Origin: Actinacidiphila alni
GTDB lineage: Bacteria > Actinomycetota > Actinomycetes > Streptomycetales > Streptomycetaceae
DNA: 64,000 nucleotides
Assembly (NCBI RefSeq): GCF_900112845.1
Contig: NZ_FONG01000019.1
Span: 110,236 to 174,235 of the forward strand
Direction of reading: 5' to 3'
The notes below the pieces were generated by a model. It saw only the letters and a program-made list of their open reading frames with translations, ran no database searches and was not told the origin of the DNA. Positions 35,024 to 43,889 of this stretch are shown here, piece by piece. Position numbers and translations under genes: made by a program. The stretch's first letter is position 1, and every line of letters begins with the position of its first letter.

Positions 35024-35863
35024 GTGACGACGCATTCGAATACTCCGGCGGGCTGGTACGCCGACCCGCAAGGCAAGCCGAACCTGCTCCGCTACTGGGA
35101 CGGCACCCAGTGGACCGAGCACACGAACCCCGGCCAGGTGCCGCAGCAGCAACAGCAGGGCGGCAGCGCCTGGGAGCTGAACGTCAGCGGCGCCCCGGAC
35201 CCGTCCAAGGTGCAGCGCCAGGTGCAGCAGCAGGCGGGAGTGTCGCCGACCGGCTTCGGCGGCGGCACCCTGTTCACCGAGCCGGTCCTGGTGGTGAACC
35301 AGAAGGCCAAGCTGATCGAACTGGTCAATGAGTACAGCGTCTTCGACCAGAACGGCCAGACGCTCGGCTCGGTCGTCGAGGTCGGACAGAGCACCGCGAA
35401 GAAGGTGCTGCGCTTCGTCTCCAGCGTGGACCAGTTCCTGACCCACAAGCTGGAGGTCAGGGACGCGCACGGGCAGCCGCAGCTGGTGCTCACGCGGCCC
35501 GCGAAGTTCATCAAGTCCAAGGTGGTCGTGGAGCGCGCCAACGGCGAGCCGCTCGGCGAGATCGTGCAGCAGAACGCCTTCGGCAAGATCAAGTTCGGGT
35601 TCATGTACAACGGCCAGCAGATCGGCGCCATCAAGGCCGAGAACTGGCGGGCCTGGAACTTCGCGATCGTGGACCACACCGAGACCGAGATCGGCCGGAT
35701 CACCAAGACCTGGGAAGGTCTCGCGAAGACGATGTTCACCACGGCGGACAACTACGTCCTGCAGATCCACCGGCCGCTGGCGGACCCGCTGCTGAGCATG
35801 GTCGTCGCCTCGGCCCTCACCGTGGACACCGCGCTCAAGCAGGACTCGCGCGGGCTCGGCTGA
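35024..35863 (+). CDS. DUF2510 plus phospholipid scramblase-like protein
   Basis: 279 residues. The N-terminus AGWYADPQGKPNLLRYWDGTQW is the short DUF2510 module (GWYxDP...RxWDGxxW) typical of actinomycete envelope-associated proteins. A Gln-rich linker (QVPQQQQQGG) follows, then a scramblase/LURP-one-like domain (VVNQKAKLIELVNEYSVFDQ, FVSSVDQFLTHKLEV). No membrane helix is clear. The function of bacterial scramblase-like proteins is not established. It lies 2 bp before the GlcNAc-kinase-like gene (stop 35863, start 35866), so the two are probably cotranscribed. Confidence 0.85.
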   Translation: MTTHSNTPAGWYADPQGKPNLLRYWDGTQWTEHTNPGQVPQQQQQGGSAWELNVSGAPDPSKVQRQVQQQAGVSPTGFGGGTLFTEPVLVVNQKAKLIELVNEYSVFDQNGQTLGSVVEVGQSTAKKVLRFVSSVDQFLTHKLEVRDAHGQPQLVLTRPAKFIKSKVVVERANGEPLGEIVQQNAFGKIKFGFMYNGQQIGAIKAENWRAWNFAIVDHTETEIGRITKTWEGLAKTMFTTADNYVLQIHRPLADPLLSMVVASALTVDTALKQDSRGLG

Positions 35864-35865
35864 CG

Positions 35866-36846
35866 GTGCCGGAGACCGCCGACTGGGTGCTCGGGATCGA
35901 CTCCGGCGGCTCCGGCGTCCGGGTGGCCGTGGCCCGCTCCGACGGCACGGAGGCGTCGGAGCCCGCGGTCTCGGCCCGGCCCGCCGTGGTCGGCGAGCAC
36001 GGCATCGACGCCGCGAGCATGCTCGACCGGGTGCTGCCGCTGGCGGACGGCCTGCTGCGTACCGTCGGAGCCGGCACCCTGGCCGCCGCATGCGTCGGCG
36101 CGGCCGGGATGGCCTCGCTCGGGGCGGATCTGCGGGCCGTGCTGCCGGGCGCACTCGCGGACGCCTTCGGCGTGCGGTCGCTGGCACTGGCCGGCGACGC
36201 GGTGACGGCGTACGCGGGCGCGCTGGGTCTGCGGCCGGGCGTCGTCGTGGCCGCGGGCACCGGCATGATCGCGCTCGGCACGGCGGCGGACGACCGGGGC
36301 TGGCTGCGCGCGGACGGCTGGGGCCATCTGCTGGGCGACGCGGGCGGCGGCGCGTGGATCGGCCGGGCGGGTCTGGACGCCGCGCTGCGCGCGTACGACG
36401 GCCGGGCCGGCGGTTCGGCCGCGCTGCGCGCCCGCGCCGAGGACCGCTTCGGCCCGCTGGACACGCTGCCCGCCCAGCTCTACCCGCGGCCCGACCGGCC
36501 CGCGGTGCTGGCGTCGTTCGCCCCCGAGGTGGCGGCCTGCGCCGCGCGGCGGGACGAGGTCGCGGTCGGCATCCTGCGTGCCGCGGCCGAGCACATCCTG
36601 GAGGCGGCCGCCGCGGTACGGCCGGGCCCCGGGCCGGTCGACGTGGCGCTCACCGGCGGGCTGTTCAAGATGGGCGAGCCGCTGCTCGGCCCGGTGCGGG
36701 AGCGGGCAGGGCGGCTGCTGCCGGGGGCCAGGCTGGTCCCGGCGGCCGGCGATCCGCTGGACGGCGCGCTGCTGATCGCGGGCGCGCTGCGGCGCGACGC
36801 GTTGCCGCTTCCGGCGGATCCGGCACTGCTCAGACTCGTTCGATGA
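35866..36846 (+). CDS. BadF/BadG/BcrA/BcrD ATPase family, N-acetylglucosamine kinase-like
   Basis: 326 residues. WVLGIDSGGSGVRVAVA is the phosphate 1 motif of the ASKHA fold. VVVAAGTGMIALGTAADDRGWLRADGWGHLLGDAGGGAWIG, seen in pieces, is the GTG...GWG...GDEGSG-type site of eukaryotic-like GlcNAc kinases and BadF ATPases. It phosphorylates an amino sugar, most likely GlcNAc, as part of wall recycling or chitin use. The GTG start follows the scramblase gene after 2 bp. Confidence 0.85.
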   Translation: MPETADWVLGIDSGGSGVRVAVARSDGTEASEPAVSARPAVVGEHGIDAASMLDRVLPLADGLLRTVGAGTLAAACVGAAGMASLGADLRAVLPGALADAFGVRSLALAGDAVTAYAGALGLRPGVVVAAGTGMIALGTAADDRGWLRADGWGHLLGDAGGGAWIGRAGLDAALRAYDGRAGGSAALRARAEDRFGPLDTLPAQLYPRPDRPAVLASFAPEVAACAARRDEVAVGILRAAAEHILEAAAAVRPGPGPVDVALTGGLFKMGEPLLGPVRERAGRLLPGARLVPAAGDPLDGALLIAGALRRDALPLPADPALLRLVR

Positions 36847-36944
36847 CCGAACGTGACCGGTGAAACGGACAGATCGGGACAGGTCTGACCGGCCTTCGAC
36901 CCACCCGAACATCCGGGCGCCTCAAGGCGTTAGCATGCGTCGCC

Positions 36945-37832
36945 ATGAGCACTGCCACAGGGCCCGCCTCCGGCCTTCCCGTCCGAATGCCGCGTCCGCG
37001 CCAGCCGGGACGTCACCGCCGACCGGAGGCGCTGGCCGCGCCCGAGGGCGCGCCGGTGCTGGTCCTCGCCGTTCCCGGCAACCCCACCTCCGCCGCGCTC
37101 AGCCTGGCCGAGGAAGTGGTGAGCATCGCCCGCTCGGAGCTGTCGGGCCTCGACCCCCGGATCGGCTTCGTCGACGGTGACGACGCGGAGGACACCGAAT
37201 TCCCGGCGCTGCGCGGTGTCCTGGACGCCGTCGCCGACGAGCGGTCCGGTGAGGACACCGCGGCCGTCGTCGTCCCGCTGCTGGCCGGGCCCGAGGCGTC
37301 GGTGCTGCGCAGGATCCGGCAGGCCATCGCCGACAGCAAGGCGCAGGTGGAGCTGACCGATGTGCTCGGTCCGCACCCGCTGCTCGCCGAGGCGCTGCAC
37401 GTACGGCTGTCCGAGGCGGGTCTGGCGCGCGCCGACCGGGCCCGGCTGTTCACGGTGGCGACCGCCGCCGACGGCATCATCCTGGCGACAGTCGGCGGCG
37501 AGGAGGCGGCGCAGGCCGCGGGCGTCACGGGCCTGCTGCTGGCCGCGCGGCTCGCCGTACCGGTGCTGGCCGCAGCGCTCGACGAGGACGGCGCCATCGC
37601 GCGGGCCGCGGAGCAGCTGCGCACCTCCGGCTCCGGCCGGCTCGCGCTCGCGCCGTGCCTGATCGGCCCGGAGATCGCGCCGCAGTTGCTGCACACCGCG
37701 GCCGCCGAGGCCGGCTGCTCGGGCGCCGACGCGCTCGGCCCGTATCCGGCGGTCGGCAAGCTCGTCGTCACGCATTACGCGGGGGCGCTGGGCATGGCGA
37801 TGCAGCAGCAGGAGAGCGCGCCCTCCAACTGA
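36945..37832 (+). CDS. Sirohydrochlorin chelatase (CbiX/SirB)-like protein with altered N-terminal site
   Basis: 295 residues. Two ferrochelatase-like halves are seen. The second half has the family pattern VLGPHPLLAEALHVRLSEAG. In CbiX proteins the first strand normally ends in a His (HGS/HGT) that binds the metal; here the equivalent reads VLAVPGNPTSAA and has no His. The N-terminal ~30 residues are basic and low-complexity. So it is either a divergent chelatase or a relative with another role. No cobalamin or siroheme genes are adjacent. A perfect terminator hairpin follows at 37854. Confidence 0.75.
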   Translation: MSTATGPASGLPVRMPRPRQPGRHRRPEALAAPEGAPVLVLAVPGNPTSAALSLAEEVVSIARSELSGLDPRIGFVDGDDAEDTEFPALRGVLDAVADERSGEDTAAVVVPLLAGPEASVLRRIRQAIADSKAQVELTDVLGPHPLLAEALHVRLSEAGLARADRARLFTVATAADGIILATVGGEEAAQAAGVTGLLLAARLAVPVLAAALDEDGAIARAAEQLRTSGSGRLALAPCLIGPEIAPQLLHTAAAEAGCSGADALGPYPAVGKLVVTHYAGALGMAMQQQESAPSN

Positions 37833-37853
37833 GCGGCACGCACGGCACACAGG

Positions 37854-37905
37854 CGAACGGCGCGGGTGGGCGGTCCTGACCAGGACCGCCCACCCGCGCC
37901 GTTCG
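37854..37905. terminator. Near-perfect 52-bp palindromic terminator between convergent genes
   Basis: Left arm 37854-37878 and right arm 37881-37905 are perfectly complementary over 25 bp, with AC between them. It lies between the convergent stops of the CbiX-like gene (+) and the lactonase gene (-) and would terminate both. Confidence 0.88.
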
Positions 37906-37942
37906 TCGCTGCGGGAATCGTCGTTCCCGGATAAGGCTCGCC

Positions 37943-38983
37943 TCAGCCGAAGAGCACGCAGGACACGGCGGGCAGCTCCAGCGATCCGGCCTGCTTGGGG
38001 ATGCCGGTCGCGGTGTCGACGTCGAACCAGGTCACGTCGCCGGAGCGCTCGTTGGCCGCGTAGAGCCGGGTGCCGGAGGGGTCGAGGGTCAGATGGCGCG
38101 GCCAGTCGCCGCCGCAGCTGACGGTGTCGACGAGTTCGAGCCGCTCGCCGGTCTCGTCGAGGGCGAGCACCGCGATGCTGTTGTGCCCGCGGTTGGCGGC
38201 CCAGGCGAACCGCCCGTCGTGCGAGAGCACCAGTTCCGAGGGGTAGTTGACGCCCTCGGCGCCCTCGGGCAGCACCCGGACTTCGGCGAGCGGGCGCAGG
38301 CTGCCGATGGCGGCGTCCCAGCGGCAGACGGTGACCACGGAGTCCAGTTCGTTCATCACATAGGCGTGGCCGCCGGCCGGGTGGAAGGTGAGGTGACGCG
38401 GGCCGATGCCGGAGCGCAGGCCCAGCTCCCGCTCGATCTCCAGCTCGCCGCTGTCGGCGTCCAGTTCGCAGACCCGTACCGAGTCGGTGCCGAGGTCGAC
38501 GCTGACCGCCCAGCGCCCGCTCGGGTCGGTGAGGACCGCGTGGGCGTGCGGGCCGGTCTGCCGGTCCCGGTCGGGGCCGTCGCCCTCGTGCTCGAGCACC
38601 GAGCGCAGTCCGCCGAGCGCGCCGTCCTCGGCGAGCGCCAGCACGCTGACGCTGCCGGGCTCCGCGTAGTTGGCGGTGAGCAGGTGCCCGTGGTGGACGG
38701 CGAGGTGGGTGGGTGAGCCGCCGCGCACCGGTACGGGGGCGCCGAGCAGTTTGGGCGCGGCCGGGTCGGCGAGCGAGAAGGCGGCGGCGGTGCCCTCCGG
38801 TTCGGTCTCACCGACGGCGTAGAGGGTCCGGCCGTCGTCGGACAGGGCGAGGAAGGACGGATTGTCCACGTCGGCGTTGTCGCCGAGCGCGGTGAGCGCT
38901 CCCGTGTCCGGGTCGACGGCGGCCGTGGTGAGCCCGCGCCCACCCGCCGAAGTGAACGACCCGATGTAAACGTGCCCGGCCAC
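37943..38983 (-). CDS. Lactonase family seven-bladed propeller (6-phosphogluconolactonase-like)
   Basis: 346 residues from the GTG at 38983, preceded by GGAAGAGG; the frame runs much further upstream in the wrong context. VYIGSFTSAGGRGL opens the family, and repeated blades such as NPSFLALSDDGRTLYAVGE, GGSPTHLAVHHGHLLTANY and GPHAHAVLTDPSGRW match the YbhE/Pgl type propeller. It hydrolyses 6-phosphogluconolactone or a similar lactone. Single gene, convergent with the CbiX-like gene; the promoter lies in the 83 bp before the FUSC stop. Confidence 0.88.
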   Translation of the reverse strand: MAGHVYIGSFTSAGGRGLTTAAVDPDTGALTALGDNADVDNPSFLALSDDGRTLYAVGETEPEGTAAAFSLADPAAPKLLGAPVPVRGGSPTHLAVHHGHLLTANYAEPGSVSVLALAEDGALGGLRSVLEHEGDGPDRDRQTGPHAHAVLTDPSGRWAVSVDLGTDSVRVCELDADSGELEIERELGLRSGIGPRHLTFHPAGGHAYVMNELDSVVTVCRWDAAIGSLRPLAEVRVLPEGAEGVNYPSELVLSHDGRFAWAANRGHNSIAVLALDETGERLELVDTVSCGGDWPRHLTLDPSGTRLYAANERSGDVTWFDVDTATGIPKQAGSLELPAVSCVLFG

Positions 38984-39066
38984 TGCCGTACCTCTTCCGC
39001 CTGATGTCTGTACGGCGGCTGAGATTAGTACCTGGCGGCGGCCACGTCGCCCCCGGGGCCCACCGG

Positions 39067-40575
39067 TCAGGCGGCGAGCGGGGCCCGCGGGTCGGCGTGC
39101 AGCGGGGCGGCGAGGTCGGCGAGCGCGGTTTCCAGCACCCGCAGATGGCCGAGCGCCCGCTCGGTGTGCGGGTGTGCCGCGCTGTCCGGGACGGCCTCGG
39201 GTTCCGGCCGCGGCTGCTCCGCGCCGGGGGCGACGAGGCGGTGCACCGCGTCCTCGACGCGGCGGCAGGCCGCCGTCAGCCGTTCGTCGTGGCCCGCTTC
39301 CGGATGGGCGACGACCTCGGCGAGGCCGCGGATCTGGTGGGCGCAGGCGTCGAGCAGCCGCAGCACGTGCCCGGCCCGCTCCCGGCGGGCCCGCAGCGGG
39401 CTCAGCGGATGCACCAGCGGTGCCACCGACGCCCGTACCCGGCCGAGTACGAGGTCGAGTTCGGCGGCGCGCACGGCCAGGTCGGCGCCGTCGTCCCCGG
39501 CCGGGTGCCGGGCGGCCCGCGCGGTGAAGTCCCGTACGGATTCCAGCGCGCGCTGGATCCACGCGTCGGTGGCGGCGTGGGTGGTGACCGGCAGCACCAG
39601 CAGCACCGCGAGTGCCGCCCACAGCGCGCCCGCGCCGGTCTCCTCCAGGCGCAGCACGAGCAGCGCGGGGTGCAGCACTCCAAGCAGTCCGTAGAGCGTT
39701 CCGGCCATGACCGTGACGAAGAAGGTCATCCAGGAGTACGAGACGGGCGCGCTGTAGAAGATGCCGAAGACGCAGAGCGCGACCAGGAGGGCGGACGGCA
39801 CGGGGGCGCCGTGCAGCGGCAGCGCCAGGGCGAATCCGGCCACGATGCCGGTCGCGGTGCCGAGTACCCGGCGAAAACCCCGCACGAGCGTCTCGCCGCG
39901 CGACGCGGTGTTGACGAAGATCCACCAGGAGGTGGCGACGGCCCAGTACCAGCGGTCCTGGGACAGTGCCTGGCCGACGGCGAGGGCGCCCGCGGCGGCG
40001 GTCGCGGCCTGCACCGCCTGCCGGGTGGTCGGCCTGCGCAGCCCCGGCGGCTGGGCGAGGGCGACGGTGGGCGCGGGCGCGGCGCCGCGTTCGTAGCACC
40101 ACACGCCGAAGCGGATCAGCGCGGCGACGGCCAGGCACAGGCCGATCGCCGCGTACAGCTGCGGCAGATCGGCGGGGACGGCGTGCAGGAACTGGGCGAT
40201 GAAGAACATCATGAAGGCGAAGACGCCCAGCGCGTGGCCGCGGGCGCCCCACCGCCGGGCGTAGACGCCGGCGAGGACGACCGCGACGAAGGCGGCGTCC
40301 CGGGCGAGCGGGTAGGGGTGCAGGAAGGCCGCGGCGGTGAGCACCGGCAGTCCCGTGACGGGCAGCAGGAGCGTGGTGACCGCCTGCCCGCCGACCCGGG
40401 CGTCGGCGACGACGAAGAAGGCGAGCAGCGCGGCGAGGCCGCCGCCGCACATCGCGGGCAGCGGAAATCCGGCCAGGCCGGCGGCGGCCACGGCGAACGC
40501 GATGCCGAGGACGGCGCGGGTGGCGTGGCGCAGCCGCGCCCGCCCCGGATCCGGTGCGACGAACATCCTCTTCAC
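39067..40575 (-). CDS. FUSC family membrane protein (fusaric acid resistance-like)
   Basis: 502 residues from the GTG at 40575 (MKRMFVAPDPGRARLRHATR). Two sets of about five hydrophobic helices are each followed by cytoplasmic regions, the layout of FUSC/YccS/aromatic acid exporter proteins. The second set includes QDRWYWAVATSWWIFVNTASRGETLVRG, visible as the family's WW-containing element. The C-terminal ~150 residues are a soluble helical domain. Exports aromatic acids or similar compounds. Divergent from an AsnC regulator at 40778, which might regulate it. Confidence 0.87.
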   Translation of the reverse strand: MKRMFVAPDPGRARLRHATRAVLGIAFAVAAAGLAGFPLPAMCGGGLAALLAFFVVADARVGGQAVTTLLLPVTGLPVLTAAAFLHPYPLARDAAFVAVVLAGVYARRWGARGHALGVFAFMMFFIAQFLHAVPADLPQLYAAIGLCLAVAALIRFGVWCYERGAAPAPTVALAQPPGLRRPTTRQAVQAATAAAGALAVGQALSQDRWYWAVATSWWIFVNTASRGETLVRGFRRVLGTATGIVAGFALALPLHGAPVPSALLVALCVFGIFYSAPVSYSWMTFFVTVMAGTLYGLLGVLHPALLVLRLEETGAGALWAALAVLLVLPVTTHAATDAWIQRALESVRDFTARAARHPAGDDGADLAVRAAELDLVLGRVRASVAPLVHPLSPLRARRERAGHVLRLLDACAHQIRGLAEVVAHPEAGHDERLTAACRRVEDAVHRLVAPGAEQPRPEPEAVPDSAAHPHTERALGHLRVLETALADLAAPLHADPRAPLAA

Positions 40576-40777
40576 CTGTGCGGTCCCACCCCTGTTCGCG
40601 GTCGGTGCCCGGCGGCGGTCGGCGCCGGGCATGGCAAAGGCGTTGCGGAGGACCGCAACGCCATCGTCACCACCAGGAAAGCACCCGGGCGGGCAGTGGC
40701 TCAAACCGGTCGCCTGGGACTGTGCCATTGGTACGGTGGAGGAGTCCTGCCAGCGACCACGAGGAGGCCAGTGGCCC

Positions 40778-41317
40778 ATGGCCGTCGACGCGCTCGACAC
40801 CCGGATCCTCCGGCTGCTGCTGGAGCAGCCGCGCACGAGTGTCCGTGAATACGCCCGGCTCCTCGGCGTGGCCCGCGGCACCCTCCAGGCGCGGCTCGAC
40901 CGGCTGGAGCGGGACGGGGTGATCACCGTGGCGGGGCCGCGGGTCTCCCCCGCCGCGCTGGGCCACCCGGTGCTGGCCTTCGTGCGGATCGAGGTGACGC
41001 AGGGGCGGCTCGACGACGTCGGCGAGGCGCTGGCGGCCGTCCCCGAGATCATCGAGGCCCTGTCGATCACCGGCGGCGGCGATCTGCTCACCCGCGTCGC
41101 GGCCCGCGACAACGCCCATCTCGAGGACGTCATCCAGCGGCTGATCCAGCTGCCGGGCGTGGTCCGCACCCGTACCGAGATCGCGCTGCGCGAGCGGGTG
41201 CCGTACCGGGTGCTGCCGCTGGTGGAGGCGGTCGGCCGCAGTGCGGCGGCGCGCCGCCCGGAGCGGCCGGGAGGGCGAACCGGCGATGCGGGCGGCGGTA
41301 AGCGGGCCGCCGGATAG
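40778..41317 (+). CDS. Lrp/AsnC family transcriptional regulator
   Basis: 179 residues. DALDTRILRLLLEQPRTSVRE and GVARGTLQARLDRLERDGVI form the N-terminal HTH. The rest is a RAM/AsnC effector domain, plus a basic tail of about 20 residues (RRPERPGGRTGDAGGGKR). The start ATG at 40778 follows GAGGAGG. It is divergent from the FUSC exporter, which suggests control by an amino acid or aromatic ligand. Confidence 0.9.
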   Translation: MAVDALDTRILRLLLEQPRTSVREYARLLGVARGTLQARLDRLERDGVITVAGPRVSPAALGHPVLAFVRIEVTQGRLDDVGEALAAVPEIIEALSITGGGDLLTRVAARDNAHLEDVIQRLIQLPGVVRTRTEIALRERVPYRVLPLVEAVGRSAAARRPERPGGRTGDAGGGKRAAG

Positions 41318-41356
41318 GCCGCGACGGTCAGCGGGACGCCGGGGAGTTCTCGGCCG

Positions 41357-41971
41357 TCAGCGGGCCGCCAGGTAGTCCTTGGCCGCCTGCGACGCCTTGG
41401 CGACCGAGCCGGAGTCGAACGGCGGCTGCGGGTCGTACTCGATGACGAGCTGGAACGCCTCGGCGGCGGTGCGGCCCGCGATCAGCTCCGCGAGCCGCAG
41501 TGCCATGTCGATCCCGGACGAGACGCCCGCCGAGGTGATGATCCTGCCCTGCTCGACGACCCGCCGCGGGGTGTACGTGGCGCCGTACGACTCCAGTTCG
41601 CGCACGGCGCTCCAGTGGGTGGTGGCCGCCAGGCCGTCCAGCAGGCCCGCGGCGCCGAGCAGCAGCGATCCGGTGCAGACCGAGGTCGTCCAGGTGGTGG
41701 TGGCGTGGATCCGGCGGAGCCAGGCCAGCAGTTCCTCGTTGGCCACGTTCTGCCGGGCGCCGCGTCCGCCGGGGACGACCAGGACGTCGGCGCTGTCGAC
41801 GTCGGTGAGCGCGGCGTCCACGGCGACGGTGAGGGCGGCGCCGTCGGGGACCGGCCCCGGCCGCTGCGCGGCGAAGACGACCTCGGCGTCGGGGAGCATC
41901 TTCAGGACCTCGTAGGGGCCGATGGCGTCCAGCGAGGTGAAGGCGTCGAAGAGCGGGATCACGATGCGCAT
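41357..41971 (-). CDS. DJ-1/PfpI family protein
   Basis: 204 residues. The nucleophile elbow ATTWTTSVCTGSLLLGAAGLL has Cys in the VCTG turn, as in DJ-1/PfpI (class I glutamine amidotransferase-like) proteins. DVLVVPGGRGARQN is the preceding acidic-site strand. Possible roles are chaperone, glyoxalase-like or deglycase-like hydrolysis. It follows the GlxA-type regulator gene on the same strand, itself containing a DJ-1-like domain, so the two may respond to the same signal. Confidence 0.9.
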   Translation of the reverse strand: MRIVIPLFDAFTSLDAIGPYEVLKMLPDAEVVFAAQRPGPVPDGAALTVAVDAALTDVDSADVLVVPGGRGARQNVANEELLAWLRRIHATTTWTTSVCTGSLLLGAAGLLDGLAATTHWSAVRELESYGATYTPRRVVEQGRIITSAGVSSGIDMALRLAELIAGRTAAEAFQLVIEYDPQPPFDSGSVAKASQAAKDYLAAR

Positions 41972-41988
41972 GGCGGCGGCCTTTCGGT

Positions 41989-42025
41989 GGGCGTTGCGTG
42001 GGCGGGGCGGGCGTTGCGTGGGCGG
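41989..42025 (-). repeat. Tandem 17-bp direct repeat
   Basis: GGGCGTTGCGTGGGCGG occurs at 41989-42005 and 42009-42025 between the DJ-1 gene and the GlxA gene. A second motif GGGACGGTGCG occurs at 42028-42038 and 42057-42067. A simple repeat-rich leader between the two minus-strand genes. Confidence 0.65.
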
Positions 42026-42070
42026 ATGGGACGGTGCGGTTGGGGCGGTACAGGCGGGACGGTGCGATGG

Positions 42071-43096
42071 TCAGGCGGAGTGCGGGGCGAAGTGCCTGCG
42101 GTACTCCCCCGGTGTGACGCGGACGGTCCGCTTGAAGCTGCGGTGCAGGGTCTCGGCGGTGCCGAATCCGCAGGCCCGCGCGATCGCCTCCACCGTGCCG
42201 TCGGTGGACTCGATCAGCCGGCGGGCGGCCTCGATCCGGGCGCTCTCCACGTACGCGGCCGGGGTCCTGCCGACCTCGGCGCGGAAGACCCGGGTGAAGT
42301 TGCGTTCGCTCATGCCCGCGCGGGCGGCGAGCGCGGGGACCGCGAGGTCGCCGTTGAGATGATCGGCGATCCAGTCCAGGACGTCCCGCAGCGGTGGCCT
42401 GCCGGGGCGCTGGGCGGACAGTTGGGTGCTGAACTGGGCCTGCCCACCGGGCCGTTGCACGAACATCACCATCTGCCGGGCGATGGCGCGCGCGGTCGCG
42501 GCGCCGTGGTCGGCCTCGACCATGGCGAGCGCCAGGTCGATCCCGGCGGTGATGCCCGCCGACGTCCAGACCTCGCCGCCCGCGCCACCGTGTCCGTCGC
42601 CGGCGGCGCTGTCCCCGCCGGTGTCGCGGACGAAGATCGGGGCGGGGTCGACGGTGACGCCGGGGAATCGCTCGGCCAGTTCGGCGCAGCGCGACCAGTG
42701 GGTGACGGCGCGACGGCCCTCGAGCAGGCCGGCGGCCCCGAGCAGGAAGGCGCCGCTGCACACGGACGCGGTGCGTCGGGCACGTCGCGACGTACGGGCG
42801 AGCCAGTCGACGAAGTCGCGGTCCTCGCACGCCTCTTGGACTCCCTTGCCGCCGACCGCGATCAGCGCGTCCAGCGGCCCTGTGACCTCCTCGGGTGTGA
42901 GCGTCGGGCACACCGCGAGTCCGCCGCTCGACGCCACGGGGCCGGGCCGCGCGGCCACGGTCTCCACGACGACGGCGGGCCCGGCGTCCGTACCGCCCAG
43001 CAGCCGCCCGGCCTGTGTGAACACCTCGTGGGGCCCGGTCAGGTCGAGGATCTGGAAGCCCGGGAAGACGGCGAAGACGATACGGCGGCTGCTCAC
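42071..43096 (-). CDS. GlxA family (DJ-1-like) AraC-type transcriptional regulator
   Basis: 341 residues from the GTG at 43096. A longer start at 43159 is possible. The N-terminal half is a DJ-1/PfpI domain (IVFAVFPGFQILDLTGPHEVF, then TASVCSGAFLLGAAGLLEG), and the C-terminal third is an AraC HTH (VPALAARAGMSERNFTRVFRAE and FGTAETLHRSFKRTVRVTPGEYR). These regulators sense an amine- or aldehyde-type signal via the DJ-1 domain. The DJ-1 gene just downstream on the same strand is the most likely target. Confidence 0.92.
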   Translation of the reverse strand: MSSRRIVFAVFPGFQILDLTGPHEVFTQAGRLLGGTDAGPAVVVETVAARPGPVASSGGLAVCPTLTPEEVTGPLDALIAVGGKGVQEACEDRDFVDWLARTSRRARRTASVCSGAFLLGAAGLLEGRRAVTHWSRCAELAERFPGVTVDPAPIFVRDTGGDSAAGDGHGGAGGEVWTSAGITAGIDLALAMVEADHGAATARAIARQMVMFVQRPGGQAQFSTQLSAQRPGRPPLRDVLDWIADHLNGDLAVPALAARAGMSERNFTRVFRAEVGRTPAAYVESARIEAARRLIESTDGTVEAIARACGFGTAETLHRSFKRTVRVTPGEYRRHFAPHSA

Positions 43097-43443
43097 CCGT
43101 CCATCGTCCGCGCGGCGGGCCGATGGCGGCAAGGACACGCCTCTGACGATTTCCGCCATGCCACACCCGGGTGCCCGCGCCCGGCTCCGCGCCGCCCGCC
43201 CTCTGGCGGACGCGCGTAGAAGCGCGCATCATGGCCCTTGTTCCACCGTCACAGCCGACCCATGCGACTCCTCTCTTGTCATGGGCATGCAATTCCCTCG
43301 GCACCCCCGCGCACCACGCACAACCCCGCACACCCCGAACATCCCGATCACCCCACCGAGCACAGCACGTCGTCCGTGGCGCAGCCGGCGCGCGGATTGT
43401 CATGAGCAGGTCATATACCTGCGTGCGAGTGAAGGGAACCGAC
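43097..43443. other. 347-bp gap, GlxA promoter and Cys-rich gene leader
   Basis: No supportable gene. The first part holds the GlxA promoter. The middle is a C-rich, CACC/ACCCC-rich tract without any motif I recognise. The last 40 bp hold a clear dyad, GCAGGT-CATAT-ACCTGC at 43406-43422, before the Cys-rich gene. Confidence 0.7.
43406..43422. promoter_or_regulatory. Dyad GCAGGT-CATAT-ACCTGC before the Cys-rich cassette
   Basis: A 17-bp perfect inverted repeat with an AT-rich centre, 22 bp upstream of the first gene of the cassette. It may be a regulator operator overlapping the promoter (TTGTCA at 43397 is a possible -35). Confidence 0.5.
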
Positions 43444-43866
43444 ATGGCTTGCGGATCGACCAGCCTCTGGGCGGGTGAGACCACCTGGTTCTGCTGCGGC
43501 AGCGCCTGGGGTCCCTGCGGCAGCACCGGAACCGGCGCCTGCGGCACCTGCCAGTCCAACGCCCACCAGGCGGCCTGGCCCAACGCCTCCCAGGCGTGCT
43601 TCAACATCACCCGCCCCGACCTGTGCGGCGAGTCCATCGCCCGCCGCGGCTGCGGCTCGGTGATGAACGTCAAGCACCAGTGCTCCGGCGCGACCGTCTG
43701 CGTCACCGTCTCCGACTGCGGACCCCGGACGAAAAGCTTCTGCGGCGAGTCCACCTGCTGCAACGGCGCCTGCCGCACCAACCGGGTCATCGACCTGACC
43801 CCGGCCGCGTTTTCCGCGATCGGCAATCTCAGCTCCGGCAAGCTCCCCGTCTACATCTACGAGTGA
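43444..43866 (+). CDS. Cysteine-rich double-psi beta-barrel (RlpA/expansin-like) protein without signal peptide
   Basis: 140 residues with 16 cysteines, all within the first ~115 residues. The C-terminal part is a DPBB: CGSVMNVKHQC, VTVSDCGPRTK with the Asp-x-Gly-Pro element, and RVIDLTPAAFSAIG then SGKLPVYIYE, matching RlpA/barwin/expansin proteins that bind or cut cell-wall polysaccharide. No N-terminal secretion signal is visible from the ATG at 43444 (GAAGGGA upstream) or from an earlier in-frame ATG at 43402. The even number of cysteines suggests disulfides. First gene of a three-gene cassette with a Tat protein and a MauE-like protein. Confidence 0.8.
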   Translation: MACGSTSLWAGETTWFCCGSAWGPCGSTGTGACGTCQSNAHQAAWPNASQACFNITRPDLCGESIARRGCGSVMNVKHQCSGATVCVTVSDCGPRTKSFCGESTCCNGACRTNRVIDLTPAAFSAIGNLSSGKLPVYIYE

Positions 43867-43889
43867 CCCCACACGGGAGGAGGACCGAC

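Noticed and set aside
41328..43841. 837-codon minus-strand frame across the DJ-1 and GlxA genes and the Cys-rich gene
   Set aside because: It runs in another frame through three genes with proper motifs. Its product has only repetitive Arg-rich sequence.
43444..43866. The Cys-rich protein as a lanthipeptide or thiopeptide precursor
   Set aside because: It is 140 residues with a recognisable DPBB fold, and there are no RiPP modification genes beside it.
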